Origin: CAZAYP01 sp964489425 [NCBI: uncultured Verrucomicrobiota bacterium]
Lineage (GTDB): Bacteria > Verrucomicrobiota > Kiritimatiellia > RZYC01
DNA length: 64,000 nucleotides
Direction of reading: 5' to 3'
NCBI GenBank assembly: GCA_964489425.1
Contig: CAZAYP010000005.1
Location: 1 to 64,000, forward strand
Positions 15,962-23,856 of this stretch are shown one piece after another. The notes under the pieces were generated by a model. It made no database searches. It saw only the letters and a list, made by a program, of their open reading frames with translations, and was not told the DNA's origin. Made by a program: the position numbers and the translations under genes. Numbering within the stretch: the stretch's first letter is position 1; each line of letters opens with the position of its first letter.

Positions 15962-16300
15962 TTAACCGCGGTCGCCGCGATCGCGCCGGCCGTAGCCGCC
16001 ACCACCACCACCACCGCGCGCAGGCCGATCGCCACCGCCACCGGTACGCTCTTCGCGCGGGCGCGCCTCGTTCACTTTCAACGCCCGGCCATCGAGCTCG
16101 GTGCCGTTGTACAGCGACACCGCCTTGCGGGCGGCTTCTTCGGTGTCCATTTCCACGAACCCGAATCCGCGCGAGCGGCCGGTTTCCTTGTCAATGACGA
16201 CGTCGCAGTACGTCACGTTGCCGGCCTGTTTGAACAGCGCCTGCAGCCCCTCTTTATCGGTCTGATATGACAAATTTCCGACGTACAACCGGGAACCCAT
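15962..16300 (-). CDS. RRM-type RNA-binding protein with Gly/Arg-rich tail
   Basis: Small cytoplasmic RNA-binding protein, 112 aa. One RNA recognition motif covers residues 3-80: RNP2 is LYVGNL and RNP1 is RGFGFVEM, with the aromatic residues needed for base stacking. A Gly/Arg-rich RGG-like tail follows from residue 85. This architecture is that of the cold-inducible Rbp proteins of cyanobacteria and PVC bacteria, thought to act as RNA chaperones. ATG 16300 is preceded by AAGGTG. On the minus strand a TTGTCG and TGTATC pair flank a 17-bp spacer made mostly of a nine-G run (plus strand C's at 16385-16393), a possible but unproven promoter. Confidence 0.92.
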   Translation of the reverse strand: MGSRLYVGNLSYQTDKEGLQALFKQAGNVTYCDVVIDKETGRSRGFGFVEMDTEEAARKAVSLYNGTELDGRALKVNEARPREERTGGGGDRPARGGGGGGGYGRRDRGDRG

Positions 16301-16602
16301 GTTACACCTTCCTTACTTCAACGGCTTTCCTGACACCGGGCGCCGAACGCCTGCGCCGCCGGGGAAGCAACAGATACAACTCCGCCCCCCCCCACCGACA
16401 ACAGCCCGCTCGCGCCCGTCGGGCCTTTACCAACCCGCTTTAACAATCGCGCAACATTATGGATTCGCAAAAAATGTGCAACACAAAACGTGCAAAAAAT
16501 GTGCAAAAAATGATCGGCGGCCAACCCGGCCCGGGCTGCGGGCGGCCGGATCCGCCGTGCAAATGGCTTGCCTGCGCCGGCCGCACCCCCTACGCTGCGG
16601 GC
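16301..16602. promoter_or_regulatory. divergent control region of the RRM and hydE genes, with GTGCAA repeats
   Basis: An AT-rich stretch in a GC-rich genome. It holds a nine-C homopolymer (16385-16393) and a cluster of repeats: TCGCAAAAAAT at 16465-16475 and two perfect tandem GTGCAAAAAAT units at 16490-16500 and 16501-16511, plus GTGCAA at 16476. A TTGCCT-N17-TACGCT promoter (16568-16596) lies just before the hydE ATG. The repeats look like operator half-sites; the binding protein is unknown. Confidence 0.5.
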
Positions 16603-17631
16603 ATGCGTTGGCCGCCGCCTTATGACCGCGAGATCGCGCTGGAGCTGCTCCGGGCCGCCGGGCCGGAGCTGGCGGAGCTCTATGCGGCGGCGGACCGCAC
16701 CCGGCACGAGGAAATGGGCGACGAGGTGTTCATCCGCTCCATCATTGAATTTTCCAACCGCTGCGCCAACGACTGCCTGTACTGCGGCCTGCGCCGCTCC
16801 AACCCGGAAGTGCGGCGCTACACCATGACGCCGGACGCCATCCTGGCCGCGCTGGCGGGCGTGCGCGCGCAGGGCGCCACCACCGTGGTGCTGCAGTCGG
16901 GCGAGGCCCCGGCGCTCGGGGACGAGGCCCTGGGCGAGCTGGTGCGGCGGATCAAGGCCGAGACCGGCCTGGCGGTCACCCTCTCGGTGGGCAACCGGCC
17001 GCGCGCGGTTTACGCCCGGTGGCGCGATTGCGGCATGGACCGCTACCTGCTGCGCTTCGAGACCAGCGACCCGGCGCTGTTCGCGCAGGCGCACCCGGAT
17101 TGCACCCTGGCGGACCGGCTGCAATGCCTGCGCGACCTGCGCGCCCTGGGCGTGCAGACCGGCAGCGGCTTCATGGTGGGCCTGCCGGGCGAGACCCTGG
17201 CCACGCTGGCCGACAACATCCTGTTGTGCCGCGAGCTGGACCTCGACATGATCGGCATCGGCCCGTTCATCGCCCATCCCGGCACCCCGCTCGGCGGCGT
17301 GGCCAACGCGTACGCTGACGACCCGGAGATGTTTTTCAAGGCGCTGGCCGTGCTGCGCCTCTTCAACCCCAACGCGCACATCCCGGCCACCACGGCCTAT
17401 GACGCCGTGTTTCCCGACGCGGGCCGCGACCTGGCCCTGCAGCGCGGGGCGAACATTTTCATGCCTAACGCCACGCCCGTGGAGCACCGCCGCGACTACC
17501 TGCTGTACCCCGGCAAGCCCTGCGTGGACGAGGACGCCACGCGCTGCGGCCTGTGCGTGCAGATGCGCATCCGCGCCCTGGGCCGCGGCCTGGGCACCGG
17601 CCCAGGCCACACGCGCAAGCCGCGGCCGTAG
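16603..17631 (+). CDS. hydE: [FeFe]-hydrogenase maturation radical SAM protein HydE
   Basis: Radical SAM enzyme (342 aa) that helps build the diiron subcluster of [FeFe]-hydrogenase. The CX3CX2C cluster motif is NRCANDCLYC (C54, C58, C61), the first glycine-rich strand is VVLQSGEA, and LLRFETSD and SGFMVGLPGE match HydE. Three C-terminal cysteines (C307, C315, C318; spacing 8 and 3) match the auxiliary-cluster cysteines of Thermotoga HydE, arguing for HydE over the related PylB. ATG 16603 is chosen because the family begins here; upstream codons in frame translate AT-rich repeats. A TACGCT -10 box ends 7 nt before this ATG, so the mRNA may be leaderless. No hydF, hydG or hydrogenase genes are in the window. 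Confidence 0.86.
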   Translation: MRWPPPYDREIALELLRAAGPELAELYAAADRTRHEEMGDEVFIRSIIEFSNRCANDCLYCGLRRSNPEVRRYTMTPDAILAALAGVRAQGATTVVLQSGEAPALGDEALGELVRRIKAETGLAVTLSVGNRPRAVYARWRDCGMDRYLLRFETSDPALFAQAHPDCTLADRLQCLRDLRALGVQTGSGFMVGLPGETLATLADNILLCRELDLDMIGIGPFIAHPGTPLGGVANAYADDPEMFFKALAVLRLFNPNAHIPATTAYDAVFPDAGRDLALQRGANIFMPNATPVEHRRDYLLYPGKPCVDEDATRCGLCVQMRIRALGRGLGTGPGHTRKPRP

Positions 17632-17647
17632 GCCCGGCGGTCGCGGG

Positions 17648-19171
17648 TCAGGGGCGCGGCGGCGGCGGCAGGTCCGGCGACCGGTCGTCCGGGATGCGGT
17701 AGCGCTGGAGGATCTCCGCGTGCGAGCGCGCGGCATTGGCGCGGTCCAGGACCACCTGCTCGCCGTCGGGATTGGCGAAGACCACGTAGGGCGTGTTCGT
17801 CGCCGTCTCCACGGCCGTGACCAGTTCCCGCAGGTTGCGGATCGGCCGGCCGTTCACCGCGGTGACGATCCAGTTGGCAATGTCGTGGTACCCCTCGTTG
17901 ACGCCCGCGGGCATGGTCCGCAGCAGGAGCACCACCTGGTCGCGTTCGGTCGTGACGTGGTTGGGCGAGAGCAGCGCCACCAGGTCCTTGGGCGCGGTGT
18001 TGTACCAGTTGTTGCCCCAGGCCTTGAGCACTTCCTTGGTCAGCGGGCTGAACACGAGGCCGCCGAAAATGTAATACGAGGGCCGGGTATCGTACTGGTC
18101 CTCGGCGATCAGCCGGTCGGCGCCCATGGCCTGGCTCAGGACCAGCGGCAGGTGGACCTCCTGCCCGGCGCGCCAGACATCGGCGGTCACCGTGGCGCCC
18201 ACCTGGTACTGCTGGACCAGGTACAGCGCGCTGGTCCGCTCCTTGGGCCGGAACTCGATGGTGCCGTCGTCGGCGATCGGCTGCCCGTTAACGCCCATGA
18301 GCACGTCGCCGACGAGGAACACGCCGGCCGCCGGGGTGCGCGGGATGACGTCGATCACCAGCATGCCGGTGCGGTCCGGCGGCACGCGGTACATGGCCTT
18401 GAGGTCCGGATTCTCCATGGCTTCCAGCATCAGGCCCAGGCTCGGAAACCCGTCGTGGCGGCCATCGGCGATGTCCTCCAGGAAATGGCGGATGATGGGC
18501 GCGGGCACCATGTAGCCGATGTTGTCGGCATCGGGCATGCCCTGCATGACCACGCCCACGATGCTGTCGTCCACCAGGGCCGGGCCGCCGCTGTTGCCGG
18601 GATTGATCGCGGCGTCCATCTGCGCCGCCAGCAGGTACTTGGAGCTGTGGGAATAGATCTGGTGCTCGATGCGCGAGATCACGCCCTTGGTGGTGCTGAG
18701 CGTGTCGCCGCCCAGCGGGAACCCGTACACCACCACCTCCTGCTGCGGCCGGGGAAGTTCGCCCAGGTCCAGCGGGGTCACGCCCGCGAAAAACTCCGGG
18801 TCGTCCACGGCCAGCAGCGCCAGGTCGGCGTCGTGGGACACCGCGGCCACGCGCGCCTGGTATTTGCGCGCCTCGCCGTAGCGGCGCACCTGCAGGAACG
18901 TCTGGTTGCCCACCACGTGGCCGTTGGTCAGGATCTTCCTGCCGGCCACGACGCAGCCGGAGCCCGTGGCGGAGCGCGGGCCCATCATGCTCCACGGGTT
19001 GTAGGCGTCCGGCAGATCGTAGATCGTGTAAATCTTCACGATCGCGTTGCGCACGGCATCGCGGGCCGGGCCGTCCACGGACGCGCGCGCGGGCGCCGGG
19101 CCCGCGAGCGCCAGCGCCAGGAGCACGGCCGGGACGCGGAAACGGCGGGCGGAAAACCGGGGCTGGATCAT
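17648..19171 (-). CDS. exported trypsin-like (HtrA/DegP-type) serine protease with PDZ domains
   Basis: Secreted serine protease of 507 aa. A signal peptide ends at about residue 30 (APARA). The catalytic triad is visible: H85 in LTNGHVVG, D116 in DADLALL and S194 in PGNSGGPAL. Two PDZ-like segments follow, around 260-340 (MLVIDVIPRTPAAGVFLVGD) and 400-480 (WIVTAVNGRPIRNLRELV). It probably degrades or refolds misfolded periplasmic proteins. ATG 19171 starts the signal peptide; a longer frame reads into the upstream gene. Ten bp separate it from the stop of the uncharacterised 223-aa gene, so the two form an operon. The protease begins with a long N-terminal loop rather than the usual DegP LA-loop. 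Confidence 0.88.
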   Translation of the reverse strand: MIQPRFSARRFRVPAVLLALALAGPAPARASVDGPARDAVRNAIVKIYTIYDLPDAYNPWSMMGPRSATGSGCVVAGRKILTNGHVVGNQTFLQVRRYGEARKYQARVAAVSHDADLALLAVDDPEFFAGVTPLDLGELPRPQQEVVVYGFPLGGDTLSTTKGVISRIEHQIYSHSSKYLLAAQMDAAINPGNSGGPALVDDSIVGVVMQGMPDADNIGYMVPAPIIRHFLEDIADGRHDGFPSLGLMLEAMENPDLKAMYRVPPDRTGMLVIDVIPRTPAAGVFLVGDVLMGVNGQPIADDGTIEFRPKERTSALYLVQQYQVGATVTADVWRAGQEVHLPLVLSQAMGADRLIAEDQYDTRPSYYIFGGLVFSPLTKEVLKAWGNNWYNTAPKDLVALLSPNHVTTERDQVVLLLRTMPAGVNEGYHDIANWIVTAVNGRPIRNLRELVTAVETATNTPYVVFANPDGEQVVLDRANAARSHAEILQRYRIPDDRSPDLPPPPRP

Positions 19172-19181
19172 GGCGGGCTCC

Positions 19182-19853
19182 TCACCGGGCCGCCTGCACC
19201 AGGGAGAAAAAGCGGTCCTGGTATTGTTCGAACAGCTTGTGGCGCTGCAGCAGGCGCGCGAGATCGGGGATCCGGGCGCGGTCGCGCGCCGCGGCCAAAA
19301 ACGCATGCTCGACCTGGTGGTGGGCGCCCTCGGGATCGGCGCGCAGCGCGGACGCGTTGCGCGAGGCCGAGCGCTGGACAACCTCGACCATGAGCTTGAC
19401 CAGGCACACCTCCCACGGCTCGTCCACGCCCACGACCAGGGCGTCGAGCGGGTCGTTGCGTTCCTCCAGGCGCTGGCCCAGCTGGCCCAGCACCGCGGCA
19501 AGGGGCTCGGACACGATATGGTCGTTGACTTCCATCTTGCGGATGGCGAACCCGTACTGCAGCACCAGCAGCTCCTGCTGGTGTTCGCGCAGCCACGCCA
19601 CGTACTGCTGGGCCTCCGCGCCGAACCCTTCCAGCATACTGTCGGCATACGAATCGGGGGTGATGATCCGCGGCCGGAACGATTCGATCCGGCCCTCGCG
19701 GACGCGCACCTTGTGGGCCTGGTCCATCAGCTCCGTCACCAAGTGGTAGTTCACCAGCGTGGCGCCGAAGGTTTCGAGGCTCTGCCGCGGCGGGCGCACC
19801 ACCTCGGTGTTGTTGACCGCGTACCAAAAATCAAATGGTTCTGGCTTGCTCAT
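19182..19853 (-). CDS. uncharacterised protein co-transcribed with HtrA-like protease
   Basis: A 223-aa soluble protein with no signal peptide that I recognise only as a conserved bacterial hypothetical (start MSKPEPFDFWYAVNNTEVV, where a residue-level function is unknown). It is largely alpha-helical and charged: NYHLVTELMDQAHKVRVREGRIESFRPRIITP, then helices rich in Gln/Glu/Leu. Trp, Tyr and Asn residues cluster in the first 20 positions. Eight bp beyond the ATG no Shine-Dalgarno is evident; TTGGCG-N18-TACAAA about 45 bp upstream could be its promoter. Its tight linkage to the protease suggests a shared envelope-stress or quality-control role, which is inference only. Confidence 0.68.
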   Translation of the reverse strand: MSKPEPFDFWYAVNNTEVVRPPRQSLETFGATLVNYHLVTELMDQAHKVRVREGRIESFRPRIITPDSYADSMLEGFGAEAQQYVAWLREHQQELLVLQYGFAIRKMEVNDHIVSEPLAAVLGQLGQRLEERNDPLDALVVGVDEPWEVCLVKLMVEVVQRSASRNASALRADPEGAHHQVEHAFLAAARDRARIPDLARLLQRHKLFEQYQDRFFSLVQAAR

Positions 19854-19985
19854 GCTGCGGCCGGGCCGCGCGCTGCGGGCGCGGCAGGGCGGGCTCTTTG
19901 TACCCTGCGCCGCCGCGCGCCGCCAACAAAAAAGCGCGCCATTTCGCCCTTGTCTAACGCGCGCCGAACAGGCACCATCCGCCCC

Positions 19986-20750
19986 ATGAAAATTCTGCTG
20001 GCCAATGACGATGGGATCCACGCCCCCGGACTGCAGGCCCTCTACGACGCGGTCCGCCCCCTGGCCGAGGTGGTCGTGGTGGCGCCCGACTCCGAGCGCA
20101 GCGCCGTGGGCCACGCGATCACCCTCTCGGATCCGATCAAGGCCAAGAAGGTCTATCGCAACGGCGAGTTCTTTGGCCACGCGGTCAGCGGCACGCCGGC
20201 GGACTGCGTCAAGCTGGCGGTGTGCGCCCTGCTGGACGGGCCGCCGGATATCATCATCAGCGGCATCAACCTGGGCCCCAACGCGGGCATCAGCGTGATC
20301 TACTCCGGCACCGTGTCCGCCGCCACGGAGGGGACGATCCTCGGCATCCCGAGCATGGCGATCTCGCTCAACACCTTTGCCGACCCGCGCTGGGCCACGC
20401 CGGCGCATTTCGTGCCGCAGCTGGTGCGCCTGCTGCAGGAGCACGGCCTGCCGCAGGGGCTGCTGCTCAACGTCAACGTGCCCAACCTGCCCGTGGACCA
20501 AGTCAAGGGCCTGGCCGTGACGCGCATGGGCCGCTCGCGGTTCGTGGAAATCTTCGACAAGCGCAGCGACCCGCGCGGCAACATCTACTACTGGATGGAC
20601 GGCGAGCTGGAATACATGGGCGACCGCGAGCACACGGACCTGGACGCGCTCGAGCGCGGCTTTGTCTCCCTCACGCCGATCAGCACCGACCTGACCCACT
20701 ACGAAGGGCTTGAAATGCTGCGCCAGTGGGATCTGCGGACCGGGCCGTGA
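19986..20750 (+). CDS. surE: 5'/3'-nucleotidase SurE
   Basis: Survival protein SurE, a metal-dependent 5'/3'-nucleotidase (254 aa, normal length) that dephosphorylates nucleoside monophosphates and helps recycle nucleotides in stress. Metal-binding residues are in LLANDDGIHAPG (D8, D9), SERSAVGHAITL (Ser39) and SGINLGPNAG (Asn). Start ATG 19986 matches the family N-terminus. A TTGTCT-N17-CACCAT pair ends about 7 nt before the ATG and there is no Shine-Dalgarno, so translation could be leaderless. Its TGA overlaps the GTG of tadA, so the two genes are probably translated together. Confidence 0.95.
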   Translation: MKILLANDDGIHAPGLQALYDAVRPLAEVVVVAPDSERSAVGHAITLSDPIKAKKVYRNGEFFGHAVSGTPADCVKLAVCALLDGPPDIIISGINLGPNAGISVIYSGTVSAATEGTILGIPSMAISLNTFADPRWATPAHFVPQLVRLLQEHGLPQGLLLNVNVPNLPVDQVKGLAVTRMGRSRFVEIFDKRSDPRGNIYYWMDGELEYMGDREHTDLDALERGFVSLTPISTDLTHYEGLEMLRQWDLRTGP

Positions 20751-21292
20751 TCCGCCGCCCGGACCCGCCGGCGCTTGAACCCGGGCTGGGCCCCGCGCCC
20801 GCCAACCCGCCGGCCGATCCGCAGCTGGATATCCACTATATGCGCCAGGCCCTGCGCCAGGCGCGCCTGGCCGGGGAAGCCGGCGAAGTGCCCGTGGGCG
20901 CGGTCATCGTGGCGCCGGGCGGCCGGCTGCTGGGCCAGGCCCACAACCAGGTGGAGCTGCTGCGCGACCCCACCGCCCACGCCGAGATCCTGGCCATCAC
21001 CCAGGCCGCCGCCGCGCTGGGCGACTGGCGCCTGGCCGGGACCACGCTCTATGTCACCAAGGAACCCTGCGCCATGTGCGCGGGCGCCATCGTGCTGGCG
21101 CGCATCCCCCGGGTGGCCTGGGGCGCACCCGACCCGCAGCGGGGCGGCGCGGTCTCGGTGTTCAACATCCTCAACCATCCGCAGCTCAATCATCGGCCGG
21201 TGCTGGCGCCGGGCATCCTGGAAGACGAGTGCCGGACCCTGCTGCTGGATTTCTTCAAGATCCGGCGCAAAGCAGCGGACGCGGAGCAGTAG
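20747..21292 (+). CDS. tadA: tRNA-specific adenosine deaminase TadA
   Basis: Zinc-dependent deaminase converting A34 to inosine in tRNA-Arg(ACG), about 181 aa. The zinc site is HAE (H78, with proton-shuttling E80) and PCAMC (C108, C111). The core starts at YMRQALRQARLAG near residue 31; the first 30 residues are a Pro/Ala-rich extension. GTG 20747 overlaps the surE stop (GTGA), which I take as the start; a further GTG 21 bp upstream would lie inside surE. C-terminal ILEDECRTLLLDFFKIRRK is typical of TadA. Acts in the cytoplasm. Confidence 0.92.
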   Translation: MIRRPDPPALEPGLGPAPANPPADPQLDIHYMRQALRQARLAGEAGEVPVGAVIVAPGGRLLGQAHNQVELLRDPTAHAEILAITQAAAALGDWRLAGTTLYVTKEPCAMCAGAIVLARIPRVAWGAPDPQRGGAVSVFNILNHPQLNHRPVLAPGILEDECRTLLLDFFKIRRKAADAEQ

Positions 21293-21363
21293 CAGCCGGC
21301 AACGGGAAACACGGCCCGGGAGAACCGCGTGGCGCGGGGCGCCTGTCCCGCGACCGGTCGCGG

Positions 21364-21402
21364 TTGGAGCGGGGTTGGAGCGGCACTTCATTCACGCTCC
21401 AA
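21364..21402 (+). promoter_or_regulatory. operator-like half-sites upstream of glucokinase promoter
   Basis: TTGGAGCG occurs twice in direct orientation 11 bp apart (21364-21371 and 21375-21382), and its exact reverse complement CGCTCCAA lies at 21395-21402, 5 bp before the -35 box. This phasing and symmetry suggest a transcription factor site. Confidence 0.55.
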
Positions 21403-21407
21403 TTCAT

Positions 21408-21436
21408 TTGACCCGCGCCCGCCCTTTCCGCATAAT
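21408..21436 (+). promoter_or_regulatory. sigma-70-type promoter of glucokinase gene
   Basis: TTGACC (21408-21413), 17 bp, CATAAT (21431-21436). Transcription would begin near 21443, giving a leader of about 70 nt before the glk ATG. Confidence 0.7.
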
Positions 21437-21511
21437 GGCGCGCCAATTCCAGTCCCGCGTCGGATGGACGACCGGGTTGGGAAAGCAACGTTCAGGCAGG
21501 AGAGGCAGATT

Positions 21512-22489
21512 ATGGATAGAATTCTGACTGCAGACATCGGGGGCACCAACAGCCGCTTTGCGGCTTTTCGCACCAGCGGGGATGGCCGCCTGGTCATGGA
21601 AGAAAGCATCTGGCTGAAAACCGCGGATGCCGACTCCTTTGAAAAGCTGTTCGACAACTTGCATCGCAGCGCGTTCCGGCTCAAGCCGGATGCCTGCTCC
21701 GCCATCGTGGCCGCCGTGCCCGGCCCGGTGGACGGCGGCGTTTCCGCGCGGCTCTCCAACGTGCCATGGACCGTGGACATTACGCCGTACCGGAAAAAGA
21801 TCGGCGACGGCAAGGTATTCCTGATCAACGACTTCGTGGCCCAGGCTTACGCATGCCGCACAGAGGCCGTGAGCACCGCGGTGGAAGTGCTCCCCGGCCA
21901 ACCCCAGCGCACTGCGCCCATGGCGGTCATCGGCGCGGGCACCGGGTTGGGCGCCTGCTCGCTGGCCGCGGACGGACACGGCGGGTTCATCCCGTTTGCC
22001 TCGGAGACCGGCCACATTGCCTTTGCGTTTGTCAGCGAGGAAGAAAACAAATTCAACCAGTTCCTGCTGCGCGAAACCAACCTGCCGTATGTGTACACCG
22101 AGGTGGTGGTCTCCGGTTCGGGCCTGTCCTGGCTGTACCAGTATTTCCACGGCCAGAAACTCTCGCCGTGGGAAGTGGTGGCGCATCTCGATATCCGCGC
22201 GCAGGTCACCCAGTGGTTTGCCCGCTTTTATGCCCGTGCCTGCCGCAACTACGCGCTGACCGTACTCCCGCGCGCCGGCTTGTACATGGCGGGCGGCGTG
22301 GCGTCCAAGAACCGTTTCCTCGTGCTCAACGACGTGTTCCGCGAAGAGTTCGTGGCCTCGCCCATCCACCACGAATTGCTCAAACAGATCCCGGTCTCGC
22401 TGATTACCAACGAGGAAAGCGGACTCTGGGGCGCGGCGTTCTACGGCCTGACCGCTATCGGCAAGCCGCTGCGCCTGCCGACCGGTTGA
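21512..22489 (+). CDS. glk: glucokinase (ROK-independent Glk group)
   Basis: Cytoplasmic glucokinase of 325 aa that phosphorylates glucose with ATP. ILTADIGGTNSRFAAF is the phosphate-1 motif of Glk, IGAGTGLGAC the phosphate-2 loop, SETGHIAFAF carries the conserved glutamate/histidine of the sugar site and LYMAGGVASKN is the adenosine loop. AGGAGAGG lies 7 bases before the ATG. Monocistronic, with a strong promoter and operator-like repeats immediately upstream, so it is probably regulated by sugar state. No other sugar genes adjoin it. Confidence 0.92.
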   Translation: MDRILTADIGGTNSRFAAFRTSGDGRLVMEESIWLKTADADSFEKLFDNLHRSAFRLKPDACSAIVAAVPGPVDGGVSARLSNVPWTVDITPYRKKIGDGKVFLINDFVAQAYACRTEAVSTAVEVLPGQPQRTAPMAVIGAGTGLGACSLAADGHGGFIPFASETGHIAFAFVSEEENKFNQFLLRETNLPYVYTEVVVSGSGLSWLYQYFHGQKLSPWEVVAHLDIRAQVTQWFARFYARACRNYALTVLPRAGLYMAGGVASKNRFLVLNDVFREEFVASPIHHELLKQIPVSLITNEESGLWGAAFYGLTAIGKPLRLPTG

Positions 22490-22532
22490 CGGCCCGGGTG
22501 CCAGCGGTGAACGGCCAGGAAACCGATGGAAT

Positions 22533-22561
22533 TTGACAGCCCCGCGGCACGGCTCTATAGT
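22533..22561 (+). promoter_or_regulatory. near-consensus sigma-70-type promoter, possibly leaderless mRNA
   Basis: TTGACA (22533-22538), exactly 17 bp, TATAGT (22556-22561). The predicted transcription start (about 22568) falls practically on the GTG at 22570, with no room for a ribosome binding site. Confidence 0.7.
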
Positions 22562-22569
22562 TCATCAAC

Positions 22570-23838
22570 GTGAAACATCCTGCATCCAGCCTCCGACAGA
22601 TGCGCCCCCGCCGCATGGCCATCGGCATGGCGCTGGCCGCGGGACTATGGCTCTTGGCGCGCGCGCAGGCGGATGACCCGCCACCGCGCAAAGACCGGGT
22701 GATCCATTATACCACCCGGATCCAGTTCGACGAGGCGCCGCTGACCGCTGCCCCGCCTGTCGACGACGAGCGCAAGCCCCTGGCGCCGTCCACCACGCTG
22801 CGCGGCGCGGCCGACAGCCCGGCGGGCGCCATGCCGCTGAACGCGACCCCGTTTGTGCGCCCACCGCAACCATCCAAGGATAGGGATAGGGATCAGGATC
22901 AGGATGCCGAGAAAGACAAGCCCTCCGGCTGGGGGTGGTTGGCTGACGACCTGCAGGAGCGCCAGGGCTCCGGGCCATCCGCTCGGGCGGACAAGACGCC
23001 GGAAGACGACCCGGAAGAAAACCTGCTCCAGCCCGCCGCCAGCCAAAGCCCCCGCCCCGGAGAGTTCAACGCCCGCCTGCTATTCAAACCCGTGACTAGC
23101 CTGAGCGATCCCAACGAGGAAAACCCGGACGACGTCTTGGGCAACCTGCCCAGGGATAATGAAGCCATCCAAAGTGAAGCCCGTAAAAAATTCAAGCCGG
23201 TCGATCTGATGCTGCGCAGCGGACGCCCCCGGGAAGACCATCCCTATGCCGACGACCAGGACCTCACCCAGGCGGAGCGCGCCGAAAAAAGGCCCACCAC
23301 CGAAAGCAACTTGCGCACCTTGCCCACCTTCATGGACTACCGGGAAAACATCGGCCTGGAAGACCAGCTGCTCGAACCGTCCGACCTGACTCGGCCTGCG
23401 GCGCCGGAAACCCGCGATCCGCCGAAACAGACCGCGCCCCTTGCGGCAGACACCCGCTCGCCCGACAGCCCCTTTGCCCGGGACACGGTGGTCCGGGAAA
23501 CCATTTTTGGCAACCGCGAAGAGCCCGCCGCCCGTTACGGCAGCGCCGGGTTCCGCGACCCCGCCGGCGACTCTGCCGGCGACGCCATGGGCATGCTGCG
23601 CCCCCCCAACACTGGCTATGAACTTCCAACCACCGGCCCCGGTGCCCTGCCGCCTTCCACCACGCCGGGCGGGTTTATGCCGGCCGCGCAAAGCCCGGCG
23701 GGGTCCATGGCCCAACGGCCCAGCGCATACAGCGCCGGCTTGGAATCGAACCCGCTTAAAACCCAACTGGCGCCCGCCAGCAGCGTCAGCATGCAGCCGT
23801 TCGGCGCGCTGGAACCGGAGTGGCTGCGCACCCGGTAG
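22570..23838 (+). CDS. secreted, largely disordered protein of unknown function
   Basis: A 422-aa protein I cannot assign. A signal peptide is clear (RRMAIGMALAAGLWLLARAQA, cleavage near residue 34). The mature part is rich in Pro, Asp, Glu, Arg and Ser and appears disordered, with a DRDRDQDQDAEKDK stretch near residue 110 and many short acidic/basic repeats, ending in Pro/Gly/Met-rich sequence. Start GTG 22570 is the longest; ATGs at 22600 and 22615 also precede the signal peptide. The near-perfect promoter placed 9 nt before the GTG suggests either leaderless translation from GTG or use of ATG 22600. Convergent with the DUF2314 lipoprotein. Confidence 0.68.
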   Translation: MKHPASSLRQMRPRRMAIGMALAAGLWLLARAQADDPPPRKDRVIHYTTRIQFDEAPLTAAPPVDDERKPLAPSTTLRGAADSPAGAMPLNATPFVRPPQPSKDRDRDQDQDAEKDKPSGWGWLADDLQERQGSGPSARADKTPEDDPEENLLQPAASQSPRPGEFNARLLFKPVTSLSDPNEENPDDVLGNLPRDNEAIQSEARKKFKPVDLMLRSGRPREDHPYADDQDLTQAERAEKRPTTESNLRTLPTFMDYRENIGLEDQLLEPSDLTRPAAPETRDPPKQTAPLAADTRSPDSPFARDTVVRETIFGNREEPAARYGSAGFRDPAGDSAGDAMGMLRPPNTGYELPTTGPGALPPSTTPGGFMPAAQSPAGSMAQRPSAYSAGLESNPLKTQLAPASSVSMQPFGALEPEWLRTR

Positions 23839-23856
23839 CCGGTGGCGCGCGCGCGG

